From contig JALGPX010000029.1 in the NCBI GenBank assembly GCA_023515795.1, positions 48,584 through 104,857 on the forward strand: a DNA stretch of 56,274 bases, written 5' to 3'. The notes under the pieces were generated by a model. That model was given only the letters and a program-made list of their open reading frames with translations, had not been told where the DNA came from and searched no databases. The position numbers and the translations under genes are program-made. Origin of the DNA: Amoeboaphelidium occidentale. Taxonomy: Eukaryota > Aphelidiomycota > Aphelidea. Below are positions 31,416 to 41,169 of this stretch, in pieces (the first letter of the stretch is position 1; every line of letters starts with the position of its first letter).

Positions 31416-31847
31416 GTTTTTGAGAGGAGCAATGCGCAATACTGAGTTCAAACCAGTTATAGTCGTCACGGTCTTTTCAGGCAACTCAGTATCTCGATAC
31501 AGCAGTTTTAACCTAGGCTTGTACAGTGGACAGTTCTTGTTGGAGATTCTCTGACGCTCCGTACTGCCACACTTACATCGTTTGCCGCCTTCTGGTTCCT
31601 TTCGTTTCTTTCCTCCTACACTTGGCCGAATGCCACTAGAATTGCCCACATCAACTTCTACTCCAGAATGCTCAACCAAATTCATACTCAAAAACTCGTC
31701 CGTATAAAATGTCTTTGGCATCTCATTCTCATCAACTCTCATATTTAAATCCAAGTCCACGCCGTCCTCGACTCGTAGTAAATGGAACGTATTCTTATGT
31801 TCGTAAATACTCATAAAATCCGTAGTCATACAAAAAGAGCGAAAGCG
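31416..31847 (-). CDS. Fanzor, N-terminal fragment without the post-knuckle stop
   Basis: Open from RFRSFCMTTDFMSIYEHKN through the CKCGSTERQRISNKNCPLY knuckle into ITGLNSVLRIAPLK. Unlike the pieces at 30213-31414 and 31849-32302 it has a sense codon after RLKL, so at least two sequence types exist. Confidence 0.72.
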
Positions 31848-31848
31848 N

Positions 31849-32302
31849 ACGGGTTTTTCAGGCAACTCAGTATCTCGATACTACAGTTTCAACCTAAGCT
31901 TGTACAGTGGACAGTTCTTGTTGGAGATTCTCTGATGCTCCGTACTGCCACACTTGCACCTTTTGCCGCCTTCTGGTTCCTTTCGTTTCTTTCCTCCTAC
32001 ACTTGGCCGAATGCCACTAGAATTGCCCACATCAACTTCTACTCCAGAATGCTCAACCAAATTCATACTCAAAAACTCGTCCGTATAAAATGTCTTTGGC
32101 ATCTCATTCTCATCAACTCTCATATTTAAATCCAAGTCCACGCCGTCCTCGACTCGTAGTAAATGGAACGTATTCTTATGTTCGTAAATACTCATAAAAT
32201 CCGTAGTCATACAAAAAGAGCGAAAGCGTGCTAGCTTTCGAAGAAAGAATGCCTTGAAAGATGGTTTATGCGTGTGGCGTATGATTTCCCTGCTTGGGTC
32301 GA
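31849..32302 (-). pseudogene. Fanzor, N-terminal fragment with one stop
   Basis: Covers DPSREIIRHTHKPSFKAFF through the knuckle and shows an in-frame TAG after RLKL. It is close to the piece at 31416-31847 apart from this and a few substitutions. Confidence 0.72.
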
Positions 32303-32303
32303 N

Positions 32304-32785
32304 CACCTCGTTGAAATCATCTGCACTTAAGAAAGCTCTCAATTGTTTACCAAGTTTCCAAATCAACCATTTCTTTATCCACTTCAAAAGATTTGTGACC
32401 ACATGGTTTTGACAGTTCGTGGAATGCATTCTCGCCATATTTGAAATGAGCTGCGCTAGTTTAGTAGCATCATTCCACGCCAAATTATCAGGCCTGCACC
32501 TCGAGTATACCTCAGCCATATACTCATTAATAGAAGGAGTTGAAACAATCTTGTGTTGGTGTGGATTTCTAAGAGCATCAATGGAACATACTGCTTGATA
32601 GAACTCTCTCATAATCCCATCACTAAATCTTAAGTCTGGAATGGGTCTGTTCTATTCAATCGTCCAAATCACGTATCCATTCAATAGACGTGAAACTTCA
32701 ACTTGGATGTCGGTTCAGCGTGCAACAGCATCCATAATGATGTCGTTGAGAGGAGCAATGCGCAATACTGAGTTCAAACCAGTAG
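32304..32785 (-). pseudogene. Fanzor, middle fragment with stops
   Basis: Covers TGLNSVLRIAPLNDI to SADDFNEV, with in-frame stops at the R-TDIQ junction and in the IE-NRPIP region. It shares these with other damaged pieces, which suggests one decayed lineage of copies. Confidence 0.72.
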
Positions 32786-32786
32786 N

Positions 32787-33552
32787 TCCAAATCACGTAT
32801 CCATTCAATAGACGTGAAACTTCAACTTGGATGTCTGTTGGTCAGGTGCTGTTGTTGAAGATGATGAAGCCATTGTAGATGGACAAAATGATTCTATTAA
32901 TAAAAATGTATGACGCTGGTTGCTTCAATCACGTATCACCAACAATGTCGGTTCAGCGTGCAACAGCATCCATAATGATGTCGTTGAGAGGAGCAATGCG
33001 CAATACTGAGTTCAAACCAGTAGAAGTTGTTACAGTCCTTTCAGTACGATCAAAGGGTTGATCCACAAGTTTCAACCGTGGCTTGTAGAGTGGGCATTCC
33101 TTATTACTGATCTTCTGATGCTCTGTAATGCCACACTTGCACCTTTTGCCGCCTTCTGGTTCCTTCCGTTTCTTTCCTCCTGCACTTGGGCCAATGCCAC
33201 CCAAATCACCCACATCAACTGCCACTCCAGAATACTCAACCATACTCATACTCAAAAACCCGTCCGTAGTAAATGTCTTTGGCATTTCATTCTCATCAAC
33301 TCTCATATTTAAATCCAAGTCCATAGCGTCCTCAACTCGTAGTAAATGGTACTTATTCTTATGCTCGAAAATACTCATTGAATCCGTAGCCATACAAAAA
33401 GAGCAAAAGCGAGCTAGCTTTCGAAGAAAGAATGCCTTGAAAGATGGTTTATGCGTGTGGCGTATGATTTCCCTGCTTGGGTCGAGTTGAAACAACGCGG
33501 TTCGTGTTGAACTCGATGGTAACTGATTTACACTTAACAGACTAGAAGACAT
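32787..33552 (-). pseudogene. Fanzor 5' end with start codon, interrupted by a small insertion
   Basis: Holds the start (MSSSLLSVNQLPSSS, ATG at 33552; a GTG lies 9 bases upstream) and about 195 codons through the knuckle CKCGITEHQKISNKECPLY to NDIIMDAVAR. A stop then follows, and the copy is split by a 109-bp insertion (32836-32944). This is the only piece with the true N-terminus. The acidic RVDENEMPK and basic KKRKEPEGGKR patches suggest nuclear import, by inference. Confidence 0.78.
32836..32944. mobile_element. 109-bp insertion with TG...CA inverted ends, solo-LTR- or MITE-like
   Basis: Inserted in the Fanzor copy, compared with the uninterrupted copies. The ends are TGTTGGT and ACCAACA (7-bp inverted repeat) and the flanks are a 5-bp duplication, ATGTC (32831-32835 and 32945-32949). 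TG...CA ends with a 5-bp duplication fit a very small solo LTR of the Ty1/copia kind; a MITE is the alternative. No coding capacity. Young, as the target duplication is perfect. Confidence 0.6.
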
Positions 33553-33635
33553 GGAATTCACGGATTTTCACGATGATATAGCTCGTTAATGATGTGAAAC
33601 ACTCATATATACTGTATTTTATTAACTGCCTAACC

Positions 33636-34410
33636 CTAGAAGACTTTTGTGGTATTTGTATGCGTTGTCTGTTACAGCCCAAGGGGCTTAAGGCGTTTTT
33701 GCACATTGATGCTAAAGACACAACGAGCTACAGTAAGGAGTCTCGTGACTTCCTGATGATGAATATATGTCTTGTTAATAAAGATCTTTCATCTATGTTG
33801 AATAATCTTCGATTTAATACTTGTATCTCAGTTGCTTGATTCAAGAAAATTGCCAGATTGACCTCCACCGGAACTGTAAAAATCTGTAGCCTCGAGAGTT
33901 TTTCAATCAAACCACGATTCTATCAAGCTAAAGTAAGCTTGGAGAAAGACAATGGTAGCTTTAAAACATCGTTTACTTCAAAACTAGAGGAGTAATGCGG
34001 TCGGAGAAATCTCAGACCCGTTTGTTATCCGACCATATAGCTCCATGATTCAGGCACCAATTGTAACAGTTGAGGTACCAATAGAAAGGGCATATTTTTT
34101 CCTTTCTCTAGGTATAGATTTAAATGAGTTTTAGAGTAGTTTCATGATTCTGAGGTCCACTTTGAAAATGAGCTATCGTGAAACAACACCTAAACGTCAC
34201 AGACACCAATGATTTTGTTATCAATCGATAGAGCAAATAAATGTTGAGAACATCCTGAGCTGTAAGATCCAAAGAGCTAGCACTGGTCAAGTTATCTACT
34301 TCAAACCGCCTATGCGGAATAAATGGCGGGCTTATGCTGTGAAGCTGAAACTTTGGCATAGAATTCAAGAGAAACAAATTATGATATCCTTTCCTTTCCA
34401 TGTTATAATG
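33636..34410. repeat. 775-bp repeat, copy A
   Basis: Aligns over its whole length with 34438-35212. The right-hand two thirds are almost identical, while the left third differs more. On the plus strand the left part encodes a short conserved stretch ending FLMMNICLVNKDLSSMLNNL and a stop. It probably belongs to a repeated element or to the far end of the Fanzor element; I do not recognise it. Confidence 0.7.
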
Positions 34411-34437
34411 NCACTGGTTTGGATCAACGCCTGAAGT

Positions 34438-35212
34438 CTAGAAGACTTTTATGGTATTTGTATGCGCTGCCTGTAACAGCCCAAGGCGCTTTAGGCGTTT
34501 TGCGGATTGATGCTACAGACACATCGAGCTACAGCAAGGAATCTGATGACTTCCTGATGAAGAATATATTTCTTGTTAATAAAGGTCTTTCATCTATGTT
34601 GAATAATCTTCGATTTAATTCTTGCATCTCAGTTGTTTGATTCAAGAAAATTGTCAGATTGACCTCCACCGGCAATTGTAAAAACCTCTAGCCTCGAGAA
34701 CTTTTCAATCAAACCACAATGCTATCACGCTAAAGTAAGCTTGGAGAAAGACAATGGTAGCTTTAAAACATCGTTTACTTCAAAACTAGAGGAGTAATGC
34801 GGTCGGAGAAATCTCAGACCCGTTTGTTATCCGACCATATAGCTCCATGATTCAGGCACCAATTGTAACAGTTGAGGTACCAATAGAAAGGGCATATTTT
34901 TTCCTTTCTCTAGGTATAGATTTAAATGAGTTTTAGAGTAGTTTCATGATTCTGAGGTCCACTTTGAAAATGAGCTATCGTGAAACAACACCTAAACGTC
35001 ACAGACACCAATGATTTTGTTATCAATCGATAGAGCAAATAAATGTTGAGAACATCCTGAGCTGTAAGATCCAAAGAGCTAGCACTGGTCAAGTTATCTA
35101 CTTCAAACCGCCTATGCGGAATAAATGGCGGGCTTATGCTGTGAAGCTGAAACTTTGGCATAGAATTCAAGAGAAACAAATTATGATATCCTTTCCTTTC
35201 CATGTTATAATG
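34438..35212. repeat. 775-bp repeat, copy B
   Basis: Second copy, starting shortly after the gap at 34411. The left part keeps the frame ending FLMKNIFLVNKGLSSMLNNL despite base differences, which hints at past coding use. Copy B continues into unique sequence at 35213. Confidence 0.7.
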
Positions 35213-35937
35213 TTACTCTTTAGGAAATTGATTTTGGCTCGAATCTTAAGAGTGCGAAAAGTAAAAGAAATTTTTTGACGGAAACAGTTGCAGAGTCTCA
35301 ACAAGAAACGACATCGTATACATTGGCGCTTACTGTGCTGGCGAGCTATTGAAACAGCCATCCGGCCACGAAAATATAGAGTACGAGTGTAACAAAGAAT
35401 TGATTATAGAGTGGTTCAAGGAGACTTTCAAGATGTTTATTTCCAAAGATAGAAGCATAAAAGTTCCACAGAGATAGCAAGACGCATTGAGCTTCAAACG
35501 TTCATTGATATCTCCAGCCGACGCTGTGTCAATTAGAGGCAGGCTCTAATAGCGTGTGCTCAACACAGACCATTTGATCTCTCCAATATGATCTTGAAAC
35601 AGCGGAGCCTGATACAGCGGAGTAGATCTGTGGTTACAAGTCACCAATTAGGTCTCAGGGCTGTAGTATCAGCGAAATCGTGACTCTGAACTGTGGTTCC
35701 TTTAGTAATATCATAATCTTAATCGACTGTTAGTCCAATAGAAGCAATAAAAGAAGGCGAGAGGACTTTTTCGAGCGTTTTATTACGTTTTCTCGCGTGA
35801 GGAGCTAACTCGGACTCGCTGACCAGCTAACTCGGACTTCGCGTGCTCGGTTTCTCAAAAAGTTTGCAAATCAACCATTTAGTGATTCTAAAGAAAAACA
35901 AATATTCACAACCTTGTTGTTTCACATCTGAGCCACA
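35213..35937. other. Intergenic sequence between repeat copy B and the proline-rich gene
   Basis: No open frame longer than about 65 codons and no RNA gene that I recognise. Near the right end AGCTAACTCGGACT occurs twice (35803-35816 and 35825-35838), a 22-base period. The promoter of the next gene is in the last 40 bases. Confidence 0.5.
35917..35924 (-). promoter_or_regulatory. TGAAACAA element before the proline-rich gene
   Basis: Reads TTGTTTCA on the plus strand, 13 bases before the start codon at 35938; the reverse complement of the word near RPN11, ORC5, CTF8 and the Kelch kinase. Confidence 0.3.
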
Positions 35938-37230
35938 ATGCCGTCTAAAATCCCACCAGCGCCTCCGCCACCGCCACCACCTTCATTATCATCTTCTAAT
36001 TCTTCAGCCCCAAAAACTAAGAGATCATCTGGTCCTCCAGTATTTCCGAAAAGGGCTGTCTCAAGCAACATTCCTGGAACAGCTCCAGCTCCTGCTCCTG
36101 TACCTCCACCAAAGCCAAGATCAACAATTATGACACAAAGTTCAAAGCAGAATTACCCAAATTATCCAAGCAAAAATCAGATATCTGGTTCATTAACAAG
36201 AAGAACAATATCAACTCCTGTTGGTTCATTGACAAGAAGACCGAATGATATGGTCATGTTAACTCCACAGCTACCAATGCTCCCTACTTTGCCAAGATCA
36301 GAGTATCAGCAAAGCATTAGTGGAGAAGGATTGCCACCGTCTTTGCAAAGGAGAAGTGCAAGGAATACTGTTGACGAGAATACTTTTGTTTCACCTACCG
36401 CTGCTGCGACACAAGCGCTGCCGCCACCACCACCCCCTGGTCCTGATATTAATTTATTAAGGAATCATAATTTTCAATCTGAACTGAATGCTGCTCTGAA
36501 TACACAGTTCAAGACCACAGCAAGAACTTCTGATCAAAGAACACCTTCACCAACAAAATCATTGACGAGTGCCTCAGCTCAAGCATCACCGACAGGAGGA
36601 TGGCAATCAGGCTATCAGGAGAATGCACAGGCTAAAAAATCTGTTCCATTGCCTCAGTTTGATTCTGGTGTTGCTTTATCTGTGTCATCCGATGAATTTG
36701 TTGATATTGTCGAGGAAGAAGAACCACCTGTGGAATCGCAAAAAACCCAACGGAAATCTTTAATTTCATGCAGAAGACCTTCTCTGGAAGAAGGTGATGA
36801 TATTAAGGAAGTTCACATTGTGGATTTCTTGGAAGGAAAACGTCAATTGAAGTTTGGTAATATTGAGTTCAAAGTTACCAATGCGATCACAATGAGTGAC
36901 TTTGGTTTCGTTTTGGAAGCAGAAGCACTCAGTGCAATTTCCTCATCAAAAAAGCAGCCAAAGAATGGTAAACCTGTTTTCATTAAGTGCATTGACAGAA
37001 AGTCACCAGCATACACACAACTTGGTCGTTTGATTAATCCGATGCACACTGAACTTTCTTTATTGAAACAAGGAGCCAAACACCTTCCTGAATACATTGA
37101 ACATTTTTGTGATGAAGATTACATGTACATTGTGACAAAGAGGCATGGCATCAAGAAAACAGGATGGAATCCTTTTGAGGAAAAGTATCACGAAGTTCAG
37201 TGGATCTTTTACTTTAACCAAGCTGCTTAA
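35938..37230 (+). CDS. Proline-rich protein with a possible kinase N-lobe only
   Basis: Single exon, 430 aa. The first 60 residues have poly-Pro runs (a PPAPPPPPPP stretch and PPPKP), typical profilin or SH3 ligands; the middle is Ser/Gln-rich with an acidic VDIVEEEEPP patch. The last 120 residues resemble the N-lobe of a protein kinase: SDFGFVLEAEA (loop region), PVFIKCIDRK (VAIK-like Lys), TELSLLKQ (helix C with Glu), then YIEHFCDEDYMYIVTKRHG (strands to the hinge). The frame ends 35 residues later and AATAAA follows at once, so no C-lobe exists. The kinase reading is tentative; a casein-kinase-like pseudokinase fragment or an unrelated fold is possible. Confidence 0.6.
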   Translation: MPSKIPPAPPPPPPPSLSSSNSSAPKTKRSSGPPVFPKRAVSSNIPGTAPAPAPVPPPKPRSTIMTQSSKQNYPNYPSKNQISGSLTRRTISTPVGSLTRRPNDMVMLTPQLPMLPTLPRSEYQQSISGEGLPPSLQRRSARNTVDENTFVSPTAAATQALPPPPPPGPDINLLRNHNFQSELNAALNTQFKTTARTSDQRTPSPTKSLTSASAQASPTGGWQSGYQENAQAKKSVPLPQFDSGVALSVSSDEFVDIVEEEEPPVESQKTQRKSLISCRRPSLEEGDDIKEVHIVDFLEGKRQLKFGNIEFKVTNAITMSDFGFVLEAEALSAISSSKKQPKNGKPVFIKCIDRKSPAYTQLGRLINPMHTELSLLKQGAKHLPEYIEHFCDEDYMYIVTKRHGIKKTGWNPFEEKYHEVQWIFYFNQAA

Positions 37231-37251
37231 AAAATAAAGAATGTTTTAATT

Positions 37252-37602
37252 TTATTTATGAATAATTTTCCCCTGGTGCTCTTTGCTAACTGAATGGATA
37301 GGTCGACTTGAGAACACAATCTTTGTCTTGATGATCTTATTCTCAAACACATATCGACAAGTCTCAGTATTTGGAGAGTCTAGAACCTTTCTTATTATAC
37401 AAAGTGGGTTTGAGAGTTTCTGTCTTTTTCCTGATATCTTCTGTCTTCCTACAACTAAAGTTGCTTTATCATCTTGAAGTGTCAGTTGGCCCAGACTCTG
37501 GCCCTCCAACGGAAGCTCTGACTCAAAAGCTCCCTGAAAATCCAAAAGCAAAAGTTCAGATTTTATTTCTGTTCCTTCGTTCTCAATAATCAATTGAACC
37601 AT
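37252..37602 (-). CDS. CTF8: Ctf8, subunit of the Ctf18 clamp loader
   Basis: Single exon, 116 aa (human 121). MVQLIIEN at the start, LLLDFQGAFES, ATLVVGRQKISGKRQKLSNP and the C-terminal FENKIIKTKIVFSSRP match Ctf8 order (MVQIVI, ELQGEIE, VLIVGHHILYGKIIHLEKP, LIKDKILFKTRP). Ctf8 with Ctf18 and Dcc1 loads PCNA and supports sister-chromatid cohesion. The ATG at 37602 aligns with other family members. Confidence 0.88.
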   Translation of the reverse strand: MVQLIIENEGTEIKSELLLLDFQGAFESELPLEGQSLGQLTLQDDKATLVVGRQKISGKRQKLSNPLCIIRKVLDSPNTETCRYVFENKIIKTKIVFSSRPIHSVSKEHQGKIIHK

Positions 37603-37622
37603 GTTGTTTTGCAGACACAAAT

Positions 37623-37630
37623 TGAAACAA
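37623..37630 (+). promoter_or_regulatory. TGAAACAA element before CTF8
   Basis: Lies 21 bases before the CTF8 start codon, in the 66-base space between CTF8 and the PIH1 gene. Confidence 0.3.
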
Positions 37631-37668
37631 CAGATCGGAGCGAGGGATTCCGCGAGCCTTTAAGAATT

Positions 37669-38718
37669 TTATAAAACACGTCTCAGCAAAGGAACAGTCA
37701 ATGTTAACTCCTTCTGATAGTGATCAAATTCAGCTACTGCTTCATCCACGTTCATACCAAGTTCGTCTTTACTCAAAGTAACATCAAAGCAATAAAGATT
37801 ATCCTCGTACTTGATATTCTTATACTCTAACTCAAGAATACTCTTGTCAAGGTTGAATAACCGTGGCAGTTGAAGAATCAAAATCAACTGCTCTGGAATA
37901 TCATCAGGCTCCTTGATCAATTTGTAATTTGGTCGCACTTTCTCTTTTAAAGATTTCGGAGATAAGGATGGATTTGAAGCAGAGTTCAACTTATTTTCCA
38001 AAGTGCTCTTTAAAGAAAGTTCTACGTTGGAAGGCTTGCATACTATTTCTTCTATGCCTGCTCGTTTTGGAACATAAACGGCGTGTGTGCTTAGGTCTCC
38101 TTTCTGTTTCATCTTTGGCAGCGTATACTCTCGGCTTAACAATTTTCCAGTACGTTGCTCCACCCAACTTAAGACTAGTTCACAGAGGAAACCCAATAGC
38201 TCCGCACTTCCAAACAAATCGATTAAAGACGAATTTACACAAGCATCAATTACGCAGCATTCAACTCCTCTCTTGTCCTTGTCTGTCTTGTACATATTCT
38301 TTGCCTGGGATGAATTGTTTCCAAAGGGAGCCAATGACATAGGAACACGGAATCCCGTGTCTATTCCAGCAAGCGTCTGCGCTAATTCTTCCTTTGACAC
38401 TTTTGGTGGCGCAGGAACATCCTTCGACACGCACACATTCACAAACAATTTCTTCAGGCCGCTCACAAAGTGTGTCTTTATAACAAACCACGGCTTCGGT
38501 ACGATTTCCTTTAGTTCTTTGGCCTTGACTTGACCAGGTATATTCAGCGAAGTATTCACGAGTGGACTCAAAGGCAATGGTTGCTGTTGACTCTGCTGCG
38601 ACACGCTTTCATTTGAGAGTGGAGCATTAGAGGAGATATTATCCAATTCCAGACTCAGGTTTGAAATAATTCGTTCCAGATCCTTCAAATCTTTGCTTGG
38701 TTGTTGTTCGATTGTCAT
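37669..38718 (-). CDS. PIH1-domain protein (R2TP/dynein-assembly co-chaperone type)
   Basis: Single exon, 349 aa. Residues about 75-230 match the PIH1 domain: PKPWFVIKTHF, KLFVNVCVSKDVPAPP, FRVPMSLAPF, CCVIDACVNSS and FLCELVLSWVEQ. A CS-like C-terminal region (about 275-349; LILILQLPRLFNLDKSILEL) follows, as in PIH1D1. The family bridges HSP90 and R2TP to clients such as snoRNPs and PIKKs, or helps dynein assembly in ciliated cells. Which member this is cannot be decided from the sequence. It lies 36 bases downstream of the Kelch kinase on the same strand. Confidence 0.88.
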   Translation of the reverse strand: MTIEQQPSKDLKDLERIISNLSLELDNISSNAPLSNESVSQQSQQQPLPLSPLVNTSLNIPGQVKAKELKEIVPKPWFVIKTHFVSGLKKLFVNVCVSKDVPAPPKVSKEELAQTLAGIDTGFRVPMSLAPFGNNSSQAKNMYKTDKDKRGVECCVIDACVNSSLIDLFGSAELLGFLCELVLSWVEQRTGKLLSREYTLPKMKQKGDLSTHAVYVPKRAGIEEIVCKPSNVELSLKSTLENKLNSASNPSLSPKSLKEKVRPNYKLIKEPDDIPEQLILILQLPRLFNLDKSILELEYKNIKYEDNLYCFDVTLSKDELGMNVDEAVAEFDHYQKELTLTVPLLRRVL

Positions 38719-38754
38719 TGAAAGATCAAAAATGGTTTCGAAGAAAAAATTCTA

Positions 38755-41095
38755 TTAGTTCTTGTACTTCCATGGCATAAGTCGTGTTAAAATTTCATAA
38801 ATAGAACATGCCAAGGAGTAAACATCGCCCTGCTTTATGATGTCTGGGCTTTGGAATGTTTGCTTCAAGTTCCTAATAATTGACTCTGGTGCAGCATAGG
38901 ATATTGTTACACCCAATGTGTTTGAGACTGTAAAGTGTTTGACCTTTAAGTTCTTGTCCGACAGAATATGCGAAACCCCAAAGTCGGATAATACTGCGCG
39001 AGTAACATCTTGCCTCTTTTCAAGCAGAATGTTTACAGGCTTGACATCTAAATGCGCAACATCTTTTTCGTGCAGAAGTTGCAATGCTGAAGAGACATCC
39101 TTCAGGATTGTAAGAATAAAAGACGAACTGAGCATGCTTTTGCTATTCTTGATAACCTTATCTAAAGCTCCCATCGAATAGTACTTCATGATGAGACTGC
39201 AAGGCTCGAGGCAGTATCCCAGCAATGTTGTTATAGCTTGATTCTCTCTAAACATAGACAATATTGCGAGTTCTTGTATAAATTCTAATTGAATGTCTCT
39301 GGGAACATCTTTAAAAGATGGATTGAAAACTTTTAGAACAACTATATCAGACCGTTGTCCAAGTTGTTCTGACAATACTTTTGCAAGGTAAACTTTGCTA
39401 AACCCACCTGATGCAAACTGTTTCTTGATTTGAAATGCTCGCTTTGTGACTTCAAGGTATCCGGGAATTGCAAACGGAGACTCCTTCGAGTAGTAAGTAG
39501 TTCCACGCAACATTTCAGTATTTACAGGCTGCGCCGAGTATTTCGATTCATGAAGTATAGACATGAATGAAAGTTGATTAGAGGTCATATTTTGGGTGTT
39601 CAGTTCGATTGCATTCATATTATTTCCACTTCTCCTAGCTTTGTTAGCTTTGGTGCTTAACTTTCGGTTATTCATAGTTATGTAATGGATTGTAACACCA
39701 AGTGCGAGAAGAAAGGCAATAAAGCAAATAACAGCGACAGCAATTGTGATTCCATTAATCTCGCTAGAAGCATCGCTAACTGGTCTTCCGCCAGGAGTAA
39801 ACGTTCTTGTGGAATTATTAATGCCACTGGATGTATTCAGCGCAATTCTTTTCGTTTCAAACAGAGTGAGGTTCAAATACCAAATGTCACTCCTCGTGGT
39901 CAATGATGAAAAAGCGATGCCTAAATCAAAGGCAGAACCACCAAAAACATAAAAAGCATGATTATAAACAAAACCGAAACCCTGAAATCGTCCGCCTGGT
40001 GAATTGCGAGCGTCTGCGATCCCTTTTCCGATGTAACTGTATGAAATACCAATTCGACTGCGAGATCCGGAAATGAATAACCATTCAGAACTTGTTAGAT
40101 TATAATACCATAGATCATTAAGTCCAGATTCGCTCGAAGACGGAATCGGTAGCAAAGCCCCTCCGTAGAGCATCAAGATGTTTCCCTCATTGTAAACGCC
40201 AGAATAAGCTGCACGTCTAGGCCGTGGAAAATTCAAAGATGTAGTGATACTTTCTGCATCGGTCGCATAATATCCCCCTAAATAAGACCATTCATTGAAT
40301 GTATTGTTGAGATCCAATTTTCGTAAGACGCTGCTGAAATCTCTGTTCTCCAGTCGACCCCCAAAGATATACAACGAATTCTGAGCCTCAGAATACAAAA
40401 GAGCAGCGTCACGACTACCTTCAGGTAGAGTTGCATTCAACTTCGTAAATTCTTGTTCCATTTTGTCAAATAGAAAGACATCTTGCAATGCATCACGATT
40501 AAGTGAACCGAAACCTGTTGCCATCACAGAGTAGTAGTCATTCAATTCTGCGGAGGCCATATACAATCCCTTTGAAGGATATTCGTCTTGAGTTGAATTT
40601 AAGGCCTCCCACTCCATCAATGTTACATCATAAACCCAAAGATCATTCAATACATCAAGCACAACAGTTTCAGATCCTGGCTCAATATATCTGCTCACAC
40701 CACCAAAAACATAGACCTTATCCGGTGAGCAGAAAATAGAACTGGAATGTCTTTTTGGTGGGGCGTCCATGTCATCTTTACCAGAACCGTAGTATGTCCA
40801 CACAAGCCTGATCAGATCAAACTTCCATAACTCATTGGTACTGAAGGATTCTACAAATATCAGCCACCTGAACATTATCAATGATACCTATCATCCCTCC
40901 GAACATATATACAAAGTCAACGTTAACACAATATGATGGGAACGACCTAGCTGCAGGCCAATTGTTTTTAGATGATACTCCAATGATATCATACTGATTC
41001 TTCTCAGTTCCAGTCAATGAGCCGTCCCAGTAGGTCCACATAGGATCCAGTTCGATAGCAGATACAGTTAGAAAGAATATCCAGATCAAGATCAT
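38755..41095 (-). CDS. Secreted-Kelch, transmembrane, kinase receptor
   Basis: Exons (minus) are 41095-40888 and 40850-38755 (767 aa) around a 37-nt intron. A signal peptide (MILIWIFFLTVSA) is followed by about five Kelch blades (VYVFGG, LYIFGG, MLYGG and FYVFGG are visible), a membrane helix near residue 435, then a kinase domain from about 535. The kinase has a Gly loop (FASGGFSKVYLAK), Lys in VVLKVF, HLDVKPVNILL (a non-RD catalytic loop), DFG and SYAAPES. It ends at LTRLMPWKYKN, right after helix F, so helices G-I are absent. PIH1 starts 36 bases further, leaving no room for more. TGAAACAA lies upstream. Confidence 0.85.
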
Positions 41096-41105
41096 TAGTT
41101 CCGCT

Positions 41106-41113
41106 TGAAACAA
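41106..41113 (+). promoter_or_regulatory. TGAAACAA element before the Kelch receptor kinase
   Basis: Lies 11 bases upstream of the start codon at 41095, on the strand opposite to the gene. Confidence 0.3.
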
Positions 41114-41169
41114 TTCACAGCTTCAAAAATAACAAGCGGGCCAGGCCTCGTCTGAATAATTGATAACAT

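Larger units (their letters stand above)
26764..33552 (-). mobile_element. Cluster of Fanzor-bearing transposable element fragments
   Basis: About 6.8 kb made of ten pieces separated by single-n gaps, all carrying parts of one gene on the minus strand. From right to left the pieces advance from the N-terminus to the C-terminus with large overlaps, so the same gene is covered up to four times by slightly different copies. The encoded protein (about 800 aa) is a Fanzor: an N-terminal basic patch and C-x-C..H..C knuckle, a long helical middle, a RuvC-like nuclease with an embedded zinc ribbon, and a structured 3' flank. The element lies between the HD gene and a repeat-rich stretch. Terminal inverted repeats were not found. 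The true copy number cannot be told from this assembly. Confidence 0.85.

Noticed and set aside
27030-33552. Bacterial TnpB/IS605 contamination
   Set aside because: Flanking genes are eukaryotic with spliceosomal introns on both sides, and the protein has a long N-terminal extension typical of eukaryotic Fanzors; no IS605 TnpA is seen.
27030-33552. CRISPR-like array because of repeated sequence
   Set aside because: The repetition is of long coding pieces separated by assembly gaps, not short repeats with spacers.
34120-35203. Two identical 93-codon frames on the minus strand
   Set aside because: They are shadow frames inside the 775-bp repeat copies; identity reflects the repeat, not coding.
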